In this document: piece after piece, positions 1 through 8,416 of the stretch
Layout of the letters: each line of letters opens with the position of its first letter
Numbering within the stretch: the first letter of the stretch is position 1
Source of the DNA: Coraliomargarita algicola
GTDB taxonomy: Bacteria; Verrucomicrobiota; Verrucomicrobiia; Opitutales; Coraliomargaritaceae
DNA length: 64,000 nucleotides
Assembly (NCBI RefSeq): GCF_033878955.1
Contig: NZ_CP138858.1
Coordinates: forward strand, 3,251,001-3,315,000
Direction of reading: 5' to 3'
Translations under genes and position numbers: made by a program
Notes under the pieces: model-generated
Databases searched by the model: none
What the model saw: only the letters and a program-made list of their open reading frames with translations
Told to the model about the DNA's origin: nothing

Positions 1-99
1 GCCAGTTCCATTGCACTGAATGCATTTAGCTCCAACTGCGAATGCCAAGGTGGAGACTGCAAGGACGGAAAATAGGACAAGGATCGTTTTACGTTTCAT
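1..99 (-). CDS. Partial secreted protein with CxxCxGxG motif
   Basis: An ATG at 97-99 on the minus strand opens a frame that runs off the left edge after 33 codons. The visible part is a textbook signal peptide: MKRK, then a hydrophobic core, then an AFA cleavage site. It is followed by CIQCNGTG, which matches the CxxCxGxG zinc-binding repeat of DnaJ-type zinc fingers. The rest is outside the window, so no function can be given. It is divergent from the XRE regulator gene with about 100 bp between them. Confidence 0.55.
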   Translation of the reverse strand, partial: MKRKTILVLFSVLAVSTLAFAVGAKCIQCNGTG

Positions 100-198
100 A
101 CTGGACAATGGGTGAATGGTGAGTGATTAGATTTGGACTTACTTACCCCAACGATCACAGGTAACAAAGTCAATGGATTTCCCCTATGATCGCTGGGA

Positions 199-468
199 AT
201 GAATTCTGTTGAACGCGTAGCCAAACGAACCCGAGAACTTCGCGTCAAGCACGGCTTGACGCAGGAGGAGTTGGCTGGCCTTGCGGATATGAGTGAGAAG
301 TTTCTTCAGCAGATCGAATCTCGTCGAAAAAAGGAGATTTGGGTTTCCACCGTCGAACGTATCGCAGCCGCTTTCTCATTGGACCTGCACGAATTCTTTG
401 CCCCAGAGGTGCCTGACGAGTCAACGCCGGCCAAGAAGGTAATCAGCAGCCGGGTGCATCGAAAGTAA
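199..468 (+). CDS. XRE-family helix-turn-helix transcriptional regulator
   Basis: This 89-residue protein is almost entirely one Cro/C1-type helix-turn-helix domain (about residues 8-66). The usual landmarks are visible: RTRELRVKHGLTQEELA, then SEKFLQQIESRRK for the recognition helix, then VERIAAAFSLDLHEFF. The size and single domain resemble controller (C) proteins and small phage repressors. It is the only plus-strand gene of the island and is convergent with the metallopeptidase and hsdR genes. A role in controlling the restriction locus is an inference; its operator cannot be proved here, although a strong palindrome lies upstream of hsdR. Confidence 0.85.
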   Translation: MNSVERVAKRTRELRVKHGLTQEELAGLADMSEKFLQQIESRRKKEIWVSTVERIAAAFSLDLHEFFAPEVPDESTPAKKVISSRVHRK

Positions 469-509
469 CTCTCACAGGTGGGCGAGTTCGTGAATGATCA
501 CACTCCCCC

Positions 510-1214
510 TCACACATCCAACCCGGCACCATTGACCTTCAGCCACTCCTTACGTTCACGGTAGTTCGGCATCACCTTATCGACCTCGTTCCAGAACGCA
601 GCTGTATGATCGAGGTGGTGGAAGTGGCACAGCTCGTGGACGATGATGTAGTCGATAATCGTTTGCGGGGCCATCATGCACTTCCAGTGAAAGCTCAGCT
701 CTCCTAGTGGTGAGCAGGATGCCCAGCGATGCCCGAGTTCTTTGACTTCCACCCCTCGCGGCTTCGCATCGACCTTGGGGGCGAAATACTCAACGCGCTT
801 CGAAATACGCTCGTAGCCGCGGGCCACATAATACTCCCGGAAGGCGGCCTTCGCCAATTCAACGTCACCTGACTCGACCAGATCCCGCCGCAGGGTAAAG
901 CGTCCATTCTTCAAAAGCAATGGTTCTGCCTGTTCCGCAACGAGCTTTAAACGATATGAACGACCGAGATAGAGAAAGCCTTCACCGCTCTTGTATTCTC
1001 TCAGGATACGAGTCGAATTCAGGTCCCGCCACTCTGCTAAATTCCGATAGATCCAATGGAGCTTCGAATCCACAATCTTTTCGATCTGTTCATCTGCAAC
1101 CGATTCTGGCGCACGCACGACGATGCGACCATCACGCTCCAGCACAATGTCAGCCGTTGAACGTTTTGAGCGCACGACCTCATATTCAGGACGTTCTTCC
1201 TTCACTGCATTCAT
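510..1214 (-). CDS. YgjP/WLM-type zinc metallopeptidase (M48-like)
   Basis: A 234-residue protein of the YgjP-like (DUF45) metallopeptidase family, often found beside type I restriction genes. The zinc site is HELCH at residues 193-197, with the third ligand H203 in the typical following HxxxFW context; the GHRWASCS strand before it (161-168) is also family-typical. The ATG overlaps the hsdR stop codon (ATGA at 1211-1214), so translation is probably coupled to hsdR and it is the last gene of the restriction operon. Its substrate is not known. A role in proteolytic control of HsdR is only a suggestion from position. Confidence 0.85.
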   Translation of the reverse strand: MNAVKEERPEYEVVRSKRSTADIVLERDGRIVVRAPESVADEQIEKIVDSKLHWIYRNLAEWRDLNSTRILREYKSGEGFLYLGRSYRLKLVAEQAEPLLLKNGRFTLRRDLVESGDVELAKAAFREYYVARGYERISKRVEYFAPKVDAKPRGVEVKELGHRWASCSPLGELSFHWKCMMAPQTIIDYIIVHELCHFHHLDHTAAFWNEVDKVMPNYRERKEWLKVNGAGLDV

Positions 1215-4200
1215 GCTGTCAGCTCCTTGTGTCGCTTCTCTGCAAGCTTGATGATTTCAATCGCAACACGCTCATGCTTCTCAACCAGAGCCGGAATATT
1301 CGCGATCAAGATTTCAGTATCTAGATTGCCTCGAAGCTTTTTCACCTCGATCGCCTTGTCCCAGAAATCAATGACTCCAATCGTCTGCTGCAAGAGCGCC
1401 ACGATCCGCTGTAACAGTTTCTTCAGTGCCTCATGATCCTCCAATGGAATCACACCATCAGGATACACCAGTTGAGTCACAAACTCATAGAACGTGGTCT
1501 CTTCTTTCGTCAGCCCATCCTGGCCATCCACACGCCCGGCAGCTGCTTCGTCGCGTAGCTTCTGATATTCATTCGCCAGCGCCTGCCAGTTTTTACCATG
1601 CTCCTGGATCAAGCGCTCTAGCTTCTCGCTCATCCGGGCATAGAACGCAGGATCTTCGTCAAAGTGCACCGTGCAGTGCTTACGGATCGCATGCTCCATC
1701 TCGCTGGCCTTGGCTTCGGCATTCCCCTGCGCGTGTTGGTTCACATGCGCGAGAAAGTCATCCGACAGCAATTCCACTGGCGGGATCTTCGGGTTAATGC
1801 CCAACTCGATCAAATGCTCATTGATCAACTGCTTCACCTTCGCGCCCGCATCCGCAATATCCAGCGAGTCATCTTTGTAGCGCTCCTTCACCATACGAAG
1901 GATGTAACCAAAGCGCCGAGCGGGACCGCGATACTTGTGCGCTGCAGCACTCGGTAGAATCAAATTCAGGCTGTGCAGGAATTTTTTAAAGTAGACCTCG
2001 AAATCCGCCCGCGGCTGGATCTTTCGCAGTGCGCCCACCGCTCGGTTTAACACTTCGACTTCAGCCTCGGGACTCGATAGTCGTCCGTTCACAAAGCCAT
2101 CAATGTCCGCGACTCCACACGACTGAAAGTGCTGCAACAAGCGATGATAACGCTCTTCAAGTATCGGTAATTCACTCAAGGCATCTTTCAGCCCGTTCTC
2201 CAGATCCTGTTGATCCTCTTCGGAATAGATCGACAGCGCCTCACTGAGGTTATTCGCGAGACCAATGTAATCCACGATGAAGCCACGATGCTTGTTCTTC
2301 GCCACTCGATTCACGCGGGCAATCGCTTGCAGCAAGTTATGCTCACGCAGCCGCTTATCAATATACATCACCTGCTCGACCGGCGCATCAAAGCCAGTCA
2401 GTAGCATATCGCAGACGATCAAAAATGCGATGCCAGTATCCGCCTTATCCGGGTCCTCAAAGTCAAAGGGCTTACAAAAGTTCTCAACCGCGTTCAAGCG
2501 CTTCGCTTCCTTGCGAACCTCCGTAATCGCAGCGGGCTCATTGGTCGGATCAGCCGAGACGATCACCGCTGCTTTCAGAAACTGGATACGCTCAATTAAA
2601 ACCGCATTCGGTTTCTCCACGGACTGCTCACGCAAGACACGGGCTGCCAGGGCCTCTTTGATTGCCTTTTGATAGCGAGTTGCCGCCAACTTCGAGTGAC
2701 ACACCACCTGAGCCTTAAACCCATCAGGCAGCACATTATCCACATAGTGATCCACTAGATCCCGAGCGATCGCCTCGATACGCTTCTCTGCTTCGAGAAT
2801 GTCTCCCGTCGCGCCATACTTCTTTTTAATGGCAAGTATCTCCTCATCGGTGCGGGCTCGAAAGAGATCCTCAAACTTCGTATCGAAGCCGTGCTTATCC
2901 CGGATCGCAGTATCTGCGGTGCGGCCCTCATACAGGATTTGCAGCGTCGCACCATCGTGCACCGCATCCATTAGCTTGTAGGTATCGATGTATTCACCGA
3001 AGCGCTTCACCGTGCGCTTGGCACCATGCTGCTCCGTGATCAAAGGCGTTCCCGTAAAGGCCACCCGCGCCGCATTCGGAAAGGCCTCAAATAAATTATC
3101 CCCCATGTCCGAGCCTTGGGTGCGGTGGGCTTCGTCGATGCAAAGCACAATACGATCCGAGCGATTCACCACTCCAAAAGTCTCCGTCGAAGGCAAGGGC
3201 TTCGCGTTATATGCCTGCTGCGCCTCCGCCGCCTTCAACTCGGAAATGTCGCCACCAAAGCGCACGACCTTTAATGCCTCAGCGACTGAGTCCGGGACGC
3301 GCTCCACTCGATCCGAGAACTTATGAATCATCACCATGTTCAGATCCGATGCCTGCGTGCTCAAATGCTCCCGCAGCTGCTCCGTGCTCTCGATCACATT
3401 CACCTTACCACCGATCAATTTCGCAGTGGCCGCCAACTGCTCTTCCAGGTCGATGCGGTCATTGACCAACAGAACTTTATAATCATTCAGATCCTCAGAG
3501 GCCCGTAGCATCCGCCCGAGGAAGACTATCGTCAGCGACTTGCCGGAGCCCTGCGTATGCCAGACCACTCCAGAGCGCTCGTCTGCGGTTGTGCCATGCC
3601 TCAAGCGCTCCATGATCTTACAAGCCGCACGATATTGCTGGTAGCGACAGGTCACCTTGATCCGCTTCCCGTCATCCGTATCCTTAAACACCGTGCAGGT
3701 TCGCAAAACACGAAGCAGCGTCTCCGGGCAGAGTAAGCCTTGAATCATTCGCTCCTGTTCACGTTCCACCCCAAGCGGCTTCACATAGTCCTGATTCGCT
3801 TCCGGCCAGATGTCCTTCCACGCATAGAAATTCTCATGCCCCGAGCTGATCGTCCCGAACTCCGCCTTCTCTCCGCAGGTCCGGATCACCAGCAGGTTGG
3901 TATAAAAGAGTTTTGGCTCACCTTCCCGCAGTCCCGCCGCTAAGGTCTCGGCTCGTCCATTCCGATAACGCAGCAATTGCTCAAAGGCCGCATGCATCGG
4001 ATTCGCGGTATTCTCATCACCGATCTTGGCCTCGATCACCACCAGTGGCAGCCCATTCACAAACAGCACAATGTCAGGGATGATGCACTGCTTCACGCAT
4101 CCGGGCGTATCGACCTTAAACTGATTGATCGCGTGAAACTGATTACGCTCCGGGTGCTTGAAATCGATGAGCTGCACCACCGGATCATCCTCCCCCGTCA

Positions 4201-4525
4201 GCTCATTCACATCCACCTGCGCCTTGAAGAGCAAATGCTGCACCGCTTCGTTCGCCTCCAATAGGCTGAGATTCGGCTGACGCAGCAGCTGATCGCGCAA
4301 ATCCGTCAGCTGTCGATCCGTCAGCCAAGACTCCCCCTCATCCGTCTTGTTGAGCGCCCGCACCGACTGCCGAAACACCTCCGGCAAGATCCACTCACGG
4401 AAGTTCGTCCGCAAACTCTTCGCCGGGTCCGTTGGAATCCCGCCATTGCCCTGATTCACAATAGTCCACCCCAGCGCACTCAGCTGATCCAGAAATGGCT
4501 TTTCGACATGGAGGTATTCAGACAT
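1211..4525 (-). CDS. hsdR: Type I restriction enzyme R subunit (HsdR)
   Basis: HsdR is the motor and nuclease subunit of a type I restriction enzyme: it translocates DNA using ATP and cuts far from the recognition site. This 1104-residue chain has the PD-(D/E)xK nuclease signature (D151, then E165-A-K167), Walker A TQGSGKS at 324-330, a DEAH box at 464-467, and later helicase motifs around TGTPL and the IARVNR segment. The length is normal for the family and no break is seen. It starts at an ATG and ends overlapping the metallopeptidase gene. It is separated from hsdM and hsdS by four or more extra genes, an unusual arrangement. A 116-bp gap before it holds a palindrome cluster. Confidence 0.95.
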   Translation of the reverse strand: MSEYLHVEKPFLDQLSALGWTIVNQGNGGIPTDPAKSLRTNFREWILPEVFRQSVRALNKTDEGESWLTDRQLTDLRDQLLRQPNLSLLEANEAVQHLLFKAQVDVNELTGEDDPVVQLIDFKHPERNQFHAINQFKVDTPGCVKQCIIPDIVLFVNGLPLVVIEAKIGDENTANPMHAAFEQLLRYRNGRAETLAAGLREGEPKLFYTNLLVIRTCGEKAEFGTISSGHENFYAWKDIWPEANQDYVKPLGVEREQERMIQGLLCPETLLRVLRTCTVFKDTDDGKRIKVTCRYQQYRAACKIMERLRHGTTADERSGVVWHTQGSGKSLTIVFLGRMLRASEDLNDYKVLLVNDRIDLEEQLAATAKLIGGKVNVIESTEQLREHLSTQASDLNMVMIHKFSDRVERVPDSVAEALKVVRFGGDISELKAAEAQQAYNAKPLPSTETFGVVNRSDRIVLCIDEAHRTQGSDMGDNLFEAFPNAARVAFTGTPLITEQHGAKRTVKRFGEYIDTYKLMDAVHDGATLQILYEGRTADTAIRDKHGFDTKFEDLFRARTDEEILAIKKKYGATGDILEAEKRIEAIARDLVDHYVDNVLPDGFKAQVVCHSKLAATRYQKAIKEALAARVLREQSVEKPNAVLIERIQFLKAAVIVSADPTNEPAAITEVRKEAKRLNAVENFCKPFDFEDPDKADTGIAFLIVCDMLLTGFDAPVEQVMYIDKRLREHNLLQAIARVNRVAKNKHRGFIVDYIGLANNLSEALSIYSEEDQQDLENGLKDALSELPILEERYHRLLQHFQSCGVADIDGFVNGRLSSPEAEVEVLNRAVGALRKIQPRADFEVYFKKFLHSLNLILPSAAAHKYRGPARRFGYILRMVKERYKDDSLDIADAGAKVKQLINEHLIELGINPKIPPVELLSDDFLAHVNQHAQGNAEAKASEMEHAIRKHCTVHFDEDPAFYARMSEKLERLIQEHGKNWQALANEYQKLRDEAAAGRVDGQDGLTKEETTFYEFVTQLVYPDGVIPLEDHEALKKLLQRIVALLQQTIGVIDFWDKAIEVKKLRGNLDTEILIANIPALVEKHERVAIEIIKLAEKRHKELTA

Positions 4526-4583
4526 CAGATAGCATCATTATAAATCGTCAGGGCATGACGAACCAAAATTTGAACACCTCCTT

Positions 4584-4639
4584 GTTTTACTAGAAAGGTC
4601 TTTTTTACTGGCCAGTAAAACTAGCTGATTCAGTAAAAC
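4584..4639 (-). promoter_or_regulatory. TTTTACT half-site cluster upstream of hsdR
   Basis: Within 56 bp upstream of hsdR the heptamer TTTTACT occurs four times: GTTTTACTAG at 4584-4593, a perfect 18-bp palindrome TTTTACTGGCCAGTAAAA at 4603-4620, and inverted CAGTAAAAC at 4631-4639. Spaced half-sites around a palindrome are what an operator for a dimeric repressor looks like. The protein that binds, and whether hsdR has its own promoter here, are inferred. Confidence 0.4.
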
Positions 4640-4640
4640 G

Positions 4641-6179
4641 TCAGCCCTCCACTTTCGGTGGAAACTGAAACAACCCAACGTGGCCACCCGTCCCGCAGGA
4701 GCAAAAGTCCAAACCTGTCCCTTTTATGCGCAGTATCTGTCCGGGCAAACGAGTTAGAATATACAGCGACCAATTCAACGGCTTTGGTTCGGCAACATCA
4801 GACCTTATTAAAATTTCTCCAAACTTGCGACGAGTTGCTGAAAACAACTCAGGTGCACTCACTTCAACCATCCAGAAATAGTCAGGCAACTCCGATTCCA
4901 TCCCTGTCATGCAACTCTCTTCTGTCGCCTGCCCATCCCAACATTCAGCAGCCTTCAGATGATTCAAATATTCTTCCCGCGAAACACGCAGTGCACGCAA
5001 AACAAGTAACCCCGACTGAGCATACGCCTTAAAGCGCTCCATCCAAACATTCCCGTCCACCAGTGCTGTCGAAATACCCTTCAAGTAAGCCAGAGCAATT
5101 GCCTCGGCCTCTACGGACCCGGTTTCTGAAGCATAACGTTTCAAAGACAGAATAATCCGGAAATTTTCTTTCTTCAAAAAGTGTCGCGGCAAGCAGTAGT
5201 AAGGACCGAAATTATCATCATGCACCACATATGTGCTCAACCAATTCTCACTAGGATAGTAGCTAAGCCCACCATCGAAATACCCCCTAGTTGCAGGAGC
5301 CACCCAAGTATCCTCATTGAATGTGTGACCGATTACAGGGATCACATGTCGCCCACCTGAGTTGCTTAACTCAAATCCTAGAAGCGCAGGCTGCCCCGAC
5401 TCGATTGCGCCATAGAGGTCCGACTGATAATCGCCCGGCAGAACCAATGACGTATCTGTCGGCTCATGAATAATCTTGGAATACTCCATTCCAAATGCAC
5501 TTAGCACATCCTCCATCTGTTCGGGGCCCATTCCTGCCCCTCCTCCGGCCTTCACATTGACGTGGTCAATACCTGCTATTTCATTTATTCTCGCATAAGA
5601 AACGTCTGCATCAGGTAAAACAGAAGCCAATACCGTTCGAAGGCAGACGTGTGCACAAACAAAAGTTAAATCATTTTGCTGCGCATATAGCACACCGCGC
5701 ACCGATAACTCACCAATTGATGTCTTCAGTTCATATACTCGTGAACAATGTATATAATTATTCTGAGTCGCGCCTCGCGCTGGAATAAAGACCGACTCAT
5801 AGACATGAAATTCAGGAACTGACCGACCATTGATCACATCCTCTTTGAATACTGCGTAGCCGAGCAGATCATTCGGTGCAGCTTCTTGACCAACGCCCGT
5901 TTTCAAGAACAGCAGTCGGCGCACTCGTGAGCCAGTAAACTTAGATTCTCGAATTAAAAGTGCCGAGTTCTCTTCTGCTAAAAGTGCACAATCCGCCTCG
6001 GTGATTTCCTCAACGACCAAAGACTGATACTGCAATTTACGCGCGAGTGAAAATATCCGCCTTAGAACCGGACTTGCGTAGAAGTGTTTGTCGACATAGA
6101 GGAAATTGGAAAAACCTTCCTCCTTAGCCGTTGCGACCCAAGCAATCTGAGTGCCCTGCGCCTCCCGAAAATTCAGCAT
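4641..6179 (-). CDS. Unrecognised protein with possible C39/papain-like peptidase core
   Basis: A 512-residue soluble protein that I do not recognise as a named family. The middle looks like a papain-fold cysteine peptidase of the C39 type: Q168/Q169, then C175 in a segment FVCAHVCLRT that would start the active-site helix, then GGRHVIPVIGH with H278 on a strand, then D290. These residues could form a Cys-His-Asp site. The N-terminal 160 residues and C-terminal 180 residues match nothing I know. It sits inside the restriction locus, between a DUF262 gene and hsdR, on the same strand. There is no signal peptide or membrane segment. The peptidase assignment is an inference from motif spacing only. 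Confidence 0.6.
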   Translation of the reverse strand: MLNFREAQGTQIAWVATAKEEGFSNFLYVDKHFYASPVLRRIFSLARKLQYQSLVVEEITEADCALLAEENSALLIRESKFTGSRVRRLLFLKTGVGQEAAPNDLLGYAVFKEDVINGRSVPEFHVYESVFIPARGATQNNYIHCSRVYELKTSIGELSVRGVLYAQQNDLTFVCAHVCLRTVLASVLPDADVSYARINEIAGIDHVNVKAGGGAGMGPEQMEDVLSAFGMEYSKIIHEPTDTSLVLPGDYQSDLYGAIESGQPALLGFELSNSGGRHVIPVIGHTFNEDTWVAPATRGYFDGGLSYYPSENWLSTYVVHDDNFGPYYCLPRHFLKKENFRIILSLKRYASETGSVEAEAIALAYLKGISTALVDGNVWMERFKAYAQSGLLVLRALRVSREEYLNHLKAAECWDGQATEESCMTGMESELPDYFWMVEVSAPELFSATRRKFGEILIRSDVAEPKPLNWSLYILTRLPGQILRIKGTGLDFCSCGTGGHVGLFQFPPKVEG

Positions 6180-6191
6180 TTCAAGAGACGA

Positions 6192-6404
6192 TTAGTAGGA
6201 GCCTATGCTAACATTTCGTGTTCTTTCTTGAAAGTCCCGGCGAGTTGCCAAAAAACGATCAACCCCAGTAGGGAGTGTCAATACGCCCGCGCCATAGCCT
6301 TGATTCCCCAGAACAGCACAGTTAGCCGACTCTCTACTTTGCTCTGCCTCATTGGCGGCAATTTGTTGTAGAGATTCAGTAAGTTCTTTTGTGGCGTAGT
6401 CCAT
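6192..6404 (-). CDS. Small hypothetical protein
   Basis: A 70-residue ORF ending 12 bp before the start of the 512-residue peptidase-like gene, on the same strand. The N-terminal half is predicted helical and polar (ATKELTESLQQIAANEAEQ); the C-terminal half is mixed. There is no known domain and no clear ribosome binding site. Tight spacing with the next gene is the main argument that it is real. A second ATG frame covering 6278-6463 overlaps it and is less plausible. Confidence 0.35.
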   Translation of the reverse strand: MDYATKELTESLQQIAANEAEQSRESANCAVLGNQGYGAGVLTLPTGVDRFLATRRDFQERTRNVSIGSY

Positions 6405-6554
6405 AATTCGTGTAATTGGGATGAAACACAGATGCTAAGATAGAGATATTGACGAAAAATCAATACAAAACACCCAAACGTATAGCAGTAAAGATATCAC
6501 AATACAAGAAACATTGCAAAACTTGAAACGCCTTATTACAAGCACTTTACAGAG

Positions 6555-8396
6555 TTACACATCAACTGGAACAATCCGCCAGACATCCTCCGACAGGGCG
6601 ATCAGCATCTCCTGACGTTCCTCGATCGTTCCAGTCGACCAAGTATCAAATGCCTTCAACTTCGCGTTGATCCGGGTGATCGAACTGTTTGTGCCCACTT
6701 CAGCCAACTTAACAATGCTCTTGGTCAGATAGGTTGCGCTATCGGTATACAAAGGCAGCTTCGCCGCAAAGAAATCATTACCTGCCACGATATTGATCGG
6801 CTTCTCCAGCAGGGTCAGATTCCCCAAGCGGTTCTTCCATTCGTCGTATTTCACCTCAGGCTCACCTTCTGCAACCTCCTCAAAAGACTTTTTCAATTCC
6901 GGCTCTGGTTTGTTGGGCAAAATATGCTCCACCTCCAAGCGCCTCCAGTTGTCGATCCGATCCTTTACCTTCACGCCTTGATAGGCCAGATCCACATGCT
7001 GCGCCAGTTTAGCCAACATGTATTGCGTGCGATACTTTTGCATCGAGCCCAGAGTGTAGCGTTTCAGCGCATCTTCCAGCTGATCCCGCTTCTTGTCCGC
7101 CCCCGCTTTAAAGCGACCTTCGATAAAGCCGTTGAGTAACTCGACTTGCTTCCCTGCATCAGCATCGACGATCTTCCGCAATTCATCCGCCCACGCACCA
7201 AAGGAGCGCTCTAGATCTTTAGTCGGCGACTTGGTGAAGATATAGACATATAGGAAGCTCTCCAACTGTCTCACAAAGTGATCAAACAAAGGCTTGGGTA
7301 AAGGGCTCACTGCCAGCAGTAGCACATAGTGCAAACTGAAGGCTCCCCCCGCTAAATGCCGCAAGGTCGCAACCGGGACATTCTCATGTTCGTCATTTCC
7401 ACGTCCCTTCGAAAAACCGAGATATAGGGTAACACTTCGCTGGATTTTACGCACAAACGTAAAGGGATCATTGATGTATCCACAAACCTCCGCATTCGCT
7501 TTCTTCGTCAGCCAGTCATAGATTTCATCTTCCCGGATCACACCATCTCCGCGCTTATTCTCGACTTTGTAATTCGCCATCAGGAAGTAGCGCAAGAAAC
7601 GCAGCGGCTTCTCACCTGCTTTTTCCAGCGGTGCCGTGATCTTTTTCCACTCATCCTTGAGCTTCGTAAAATGCTCTTGTCTGACCTGGGTAAAGAGCAA
7701 GTTCTTCAACAAATCCATTGGGTTCAGTCCAACCCCACGCTCATTGATCGTTTCAAAGATCTTCAACGCACTCCCTACGTCCGTGCTGATCTGGATAAAG
7801 ACCACATCGTGCGATAGAAATCCCCAGTAGCGCTTCAATGCAGCCATATCCGGGTAGTTCGCATCGATATAATCAAAAATGATTTCGTAGGCCCGTAATA
7901 GGTTACGCAAGGAGCCAAAGTGCTGAATCCCTGCCGCCTGCACCGCAGCACGCACCACCGCGGGATTGTCCACCGTCTCAACCAGGCAGCTCATCACTTC
8001 ACCTGCATTCTCATAGCGAGGATCCAGCTTCAGGCTATTGACCGTCTCGCCATCGCGCCGCGTCGTGCTAAACGAAATTAGATTGTTTAACATCCCCTCC
8101 TGCGTCTCCCCCTTAAACTTACAACGCAGCGCACAGAGCAGGAGGAACAAAGTGGTCAGGCGCTGCTGCCCATCGATCACGTCTAAGTGCCCACGCTCCA
8201 GCGTAGGAGCCACTAGAATCGTGCCGATGAAATACTCACGATCTGTCCCCGAATCCACTTGTTCGTTAATGTCCTCCAGCAACTGAGTGACCTCAGTATC
8301 GGTCCACACATATTCACGCTGATAATCCGGCACGATGTAGAAGCACTCACGAAACGCCTCCTCGATGGTGTATTTGTAGTTTTCGATTCTAGCCAT
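6555..8396 (-). CDS. DUF262/DUF1524 (GmrSD-like) protein
   Basis: A 613-residue protein with an N-terminal DUF262 (ParB/sulfiredoxin-fold nucleotide-hydrolysing) domain: YQREYVW at 25-31 and the hallmark DGQQRLTT at 75-82. The C-terminal region has a DUF1524-type His-Me finger: VEHILP followed by NRLGNLTLL and an Asn-rich stretch. The two together match the architecture of GmrSD type IV restriction enzymes (which cut glucosylated hydroxymethylcytosine DNA) and BrxU-like proteins. Its location between the STAND NTPase gene and hsdR supports an anti-phage role. Which modified base, if any, it recognises cannot be read from sequence. Confidence 0.88.
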   Translation of the reverse strand: MARIENYKYTIEEAFRECFYIVPDYQREYVWTDTEVTQLLEDINEQVDSGTDREYFIGTILVAPTLERGHLDVIDGQQRLTTLFLLLCALRCKFKGETQEGMLNNLISFSTTRRDGETVNSLKLDPRYENAGEVMSCLVETVDNPAVVRAAVQAAGIQHFGSLRNLLRAYEIIFDYIDANYPDMAALKRYWGFLSHDVVFIQISTDVGSALKIFETINERGVGLNPMDLLKNLLFTQVRQEHFTKLKDEWKKITAPLEKAGEKPLRFLRYFLMANYKVENKRGDGVIREDEIYDWLTKKANAEVCGYINDPFTFVRKIQRSVTLYLGFSKGRGNDEHENVPVATLRHLAGGAFSLHYVLLLAVSPLPKPLFDHFVRQLESFLYVYIFTKSPTKDLERSFGAWADELRKIVDADAGKQVELLNGFIEGRFKAGADKKRDQLEDALKRYTLGSMQKYRTQYMLAKLAQHVDLAYQGVKVKDRIDNWRRLEVEHILPNKPEPELKKSFEEVAEGEPEVKYDEWKNRLGNLTLLEKPINIVAGNDFFAAKLPLYTDSATYLTKSIVKLAEVGTNSSITRINAKLKAFDTWSTGTIEERQEMLIALSEDVWRIVPVDV

Positions 8397-8416
8397 GGTT
8401 ATTCTCTAATATTTAT

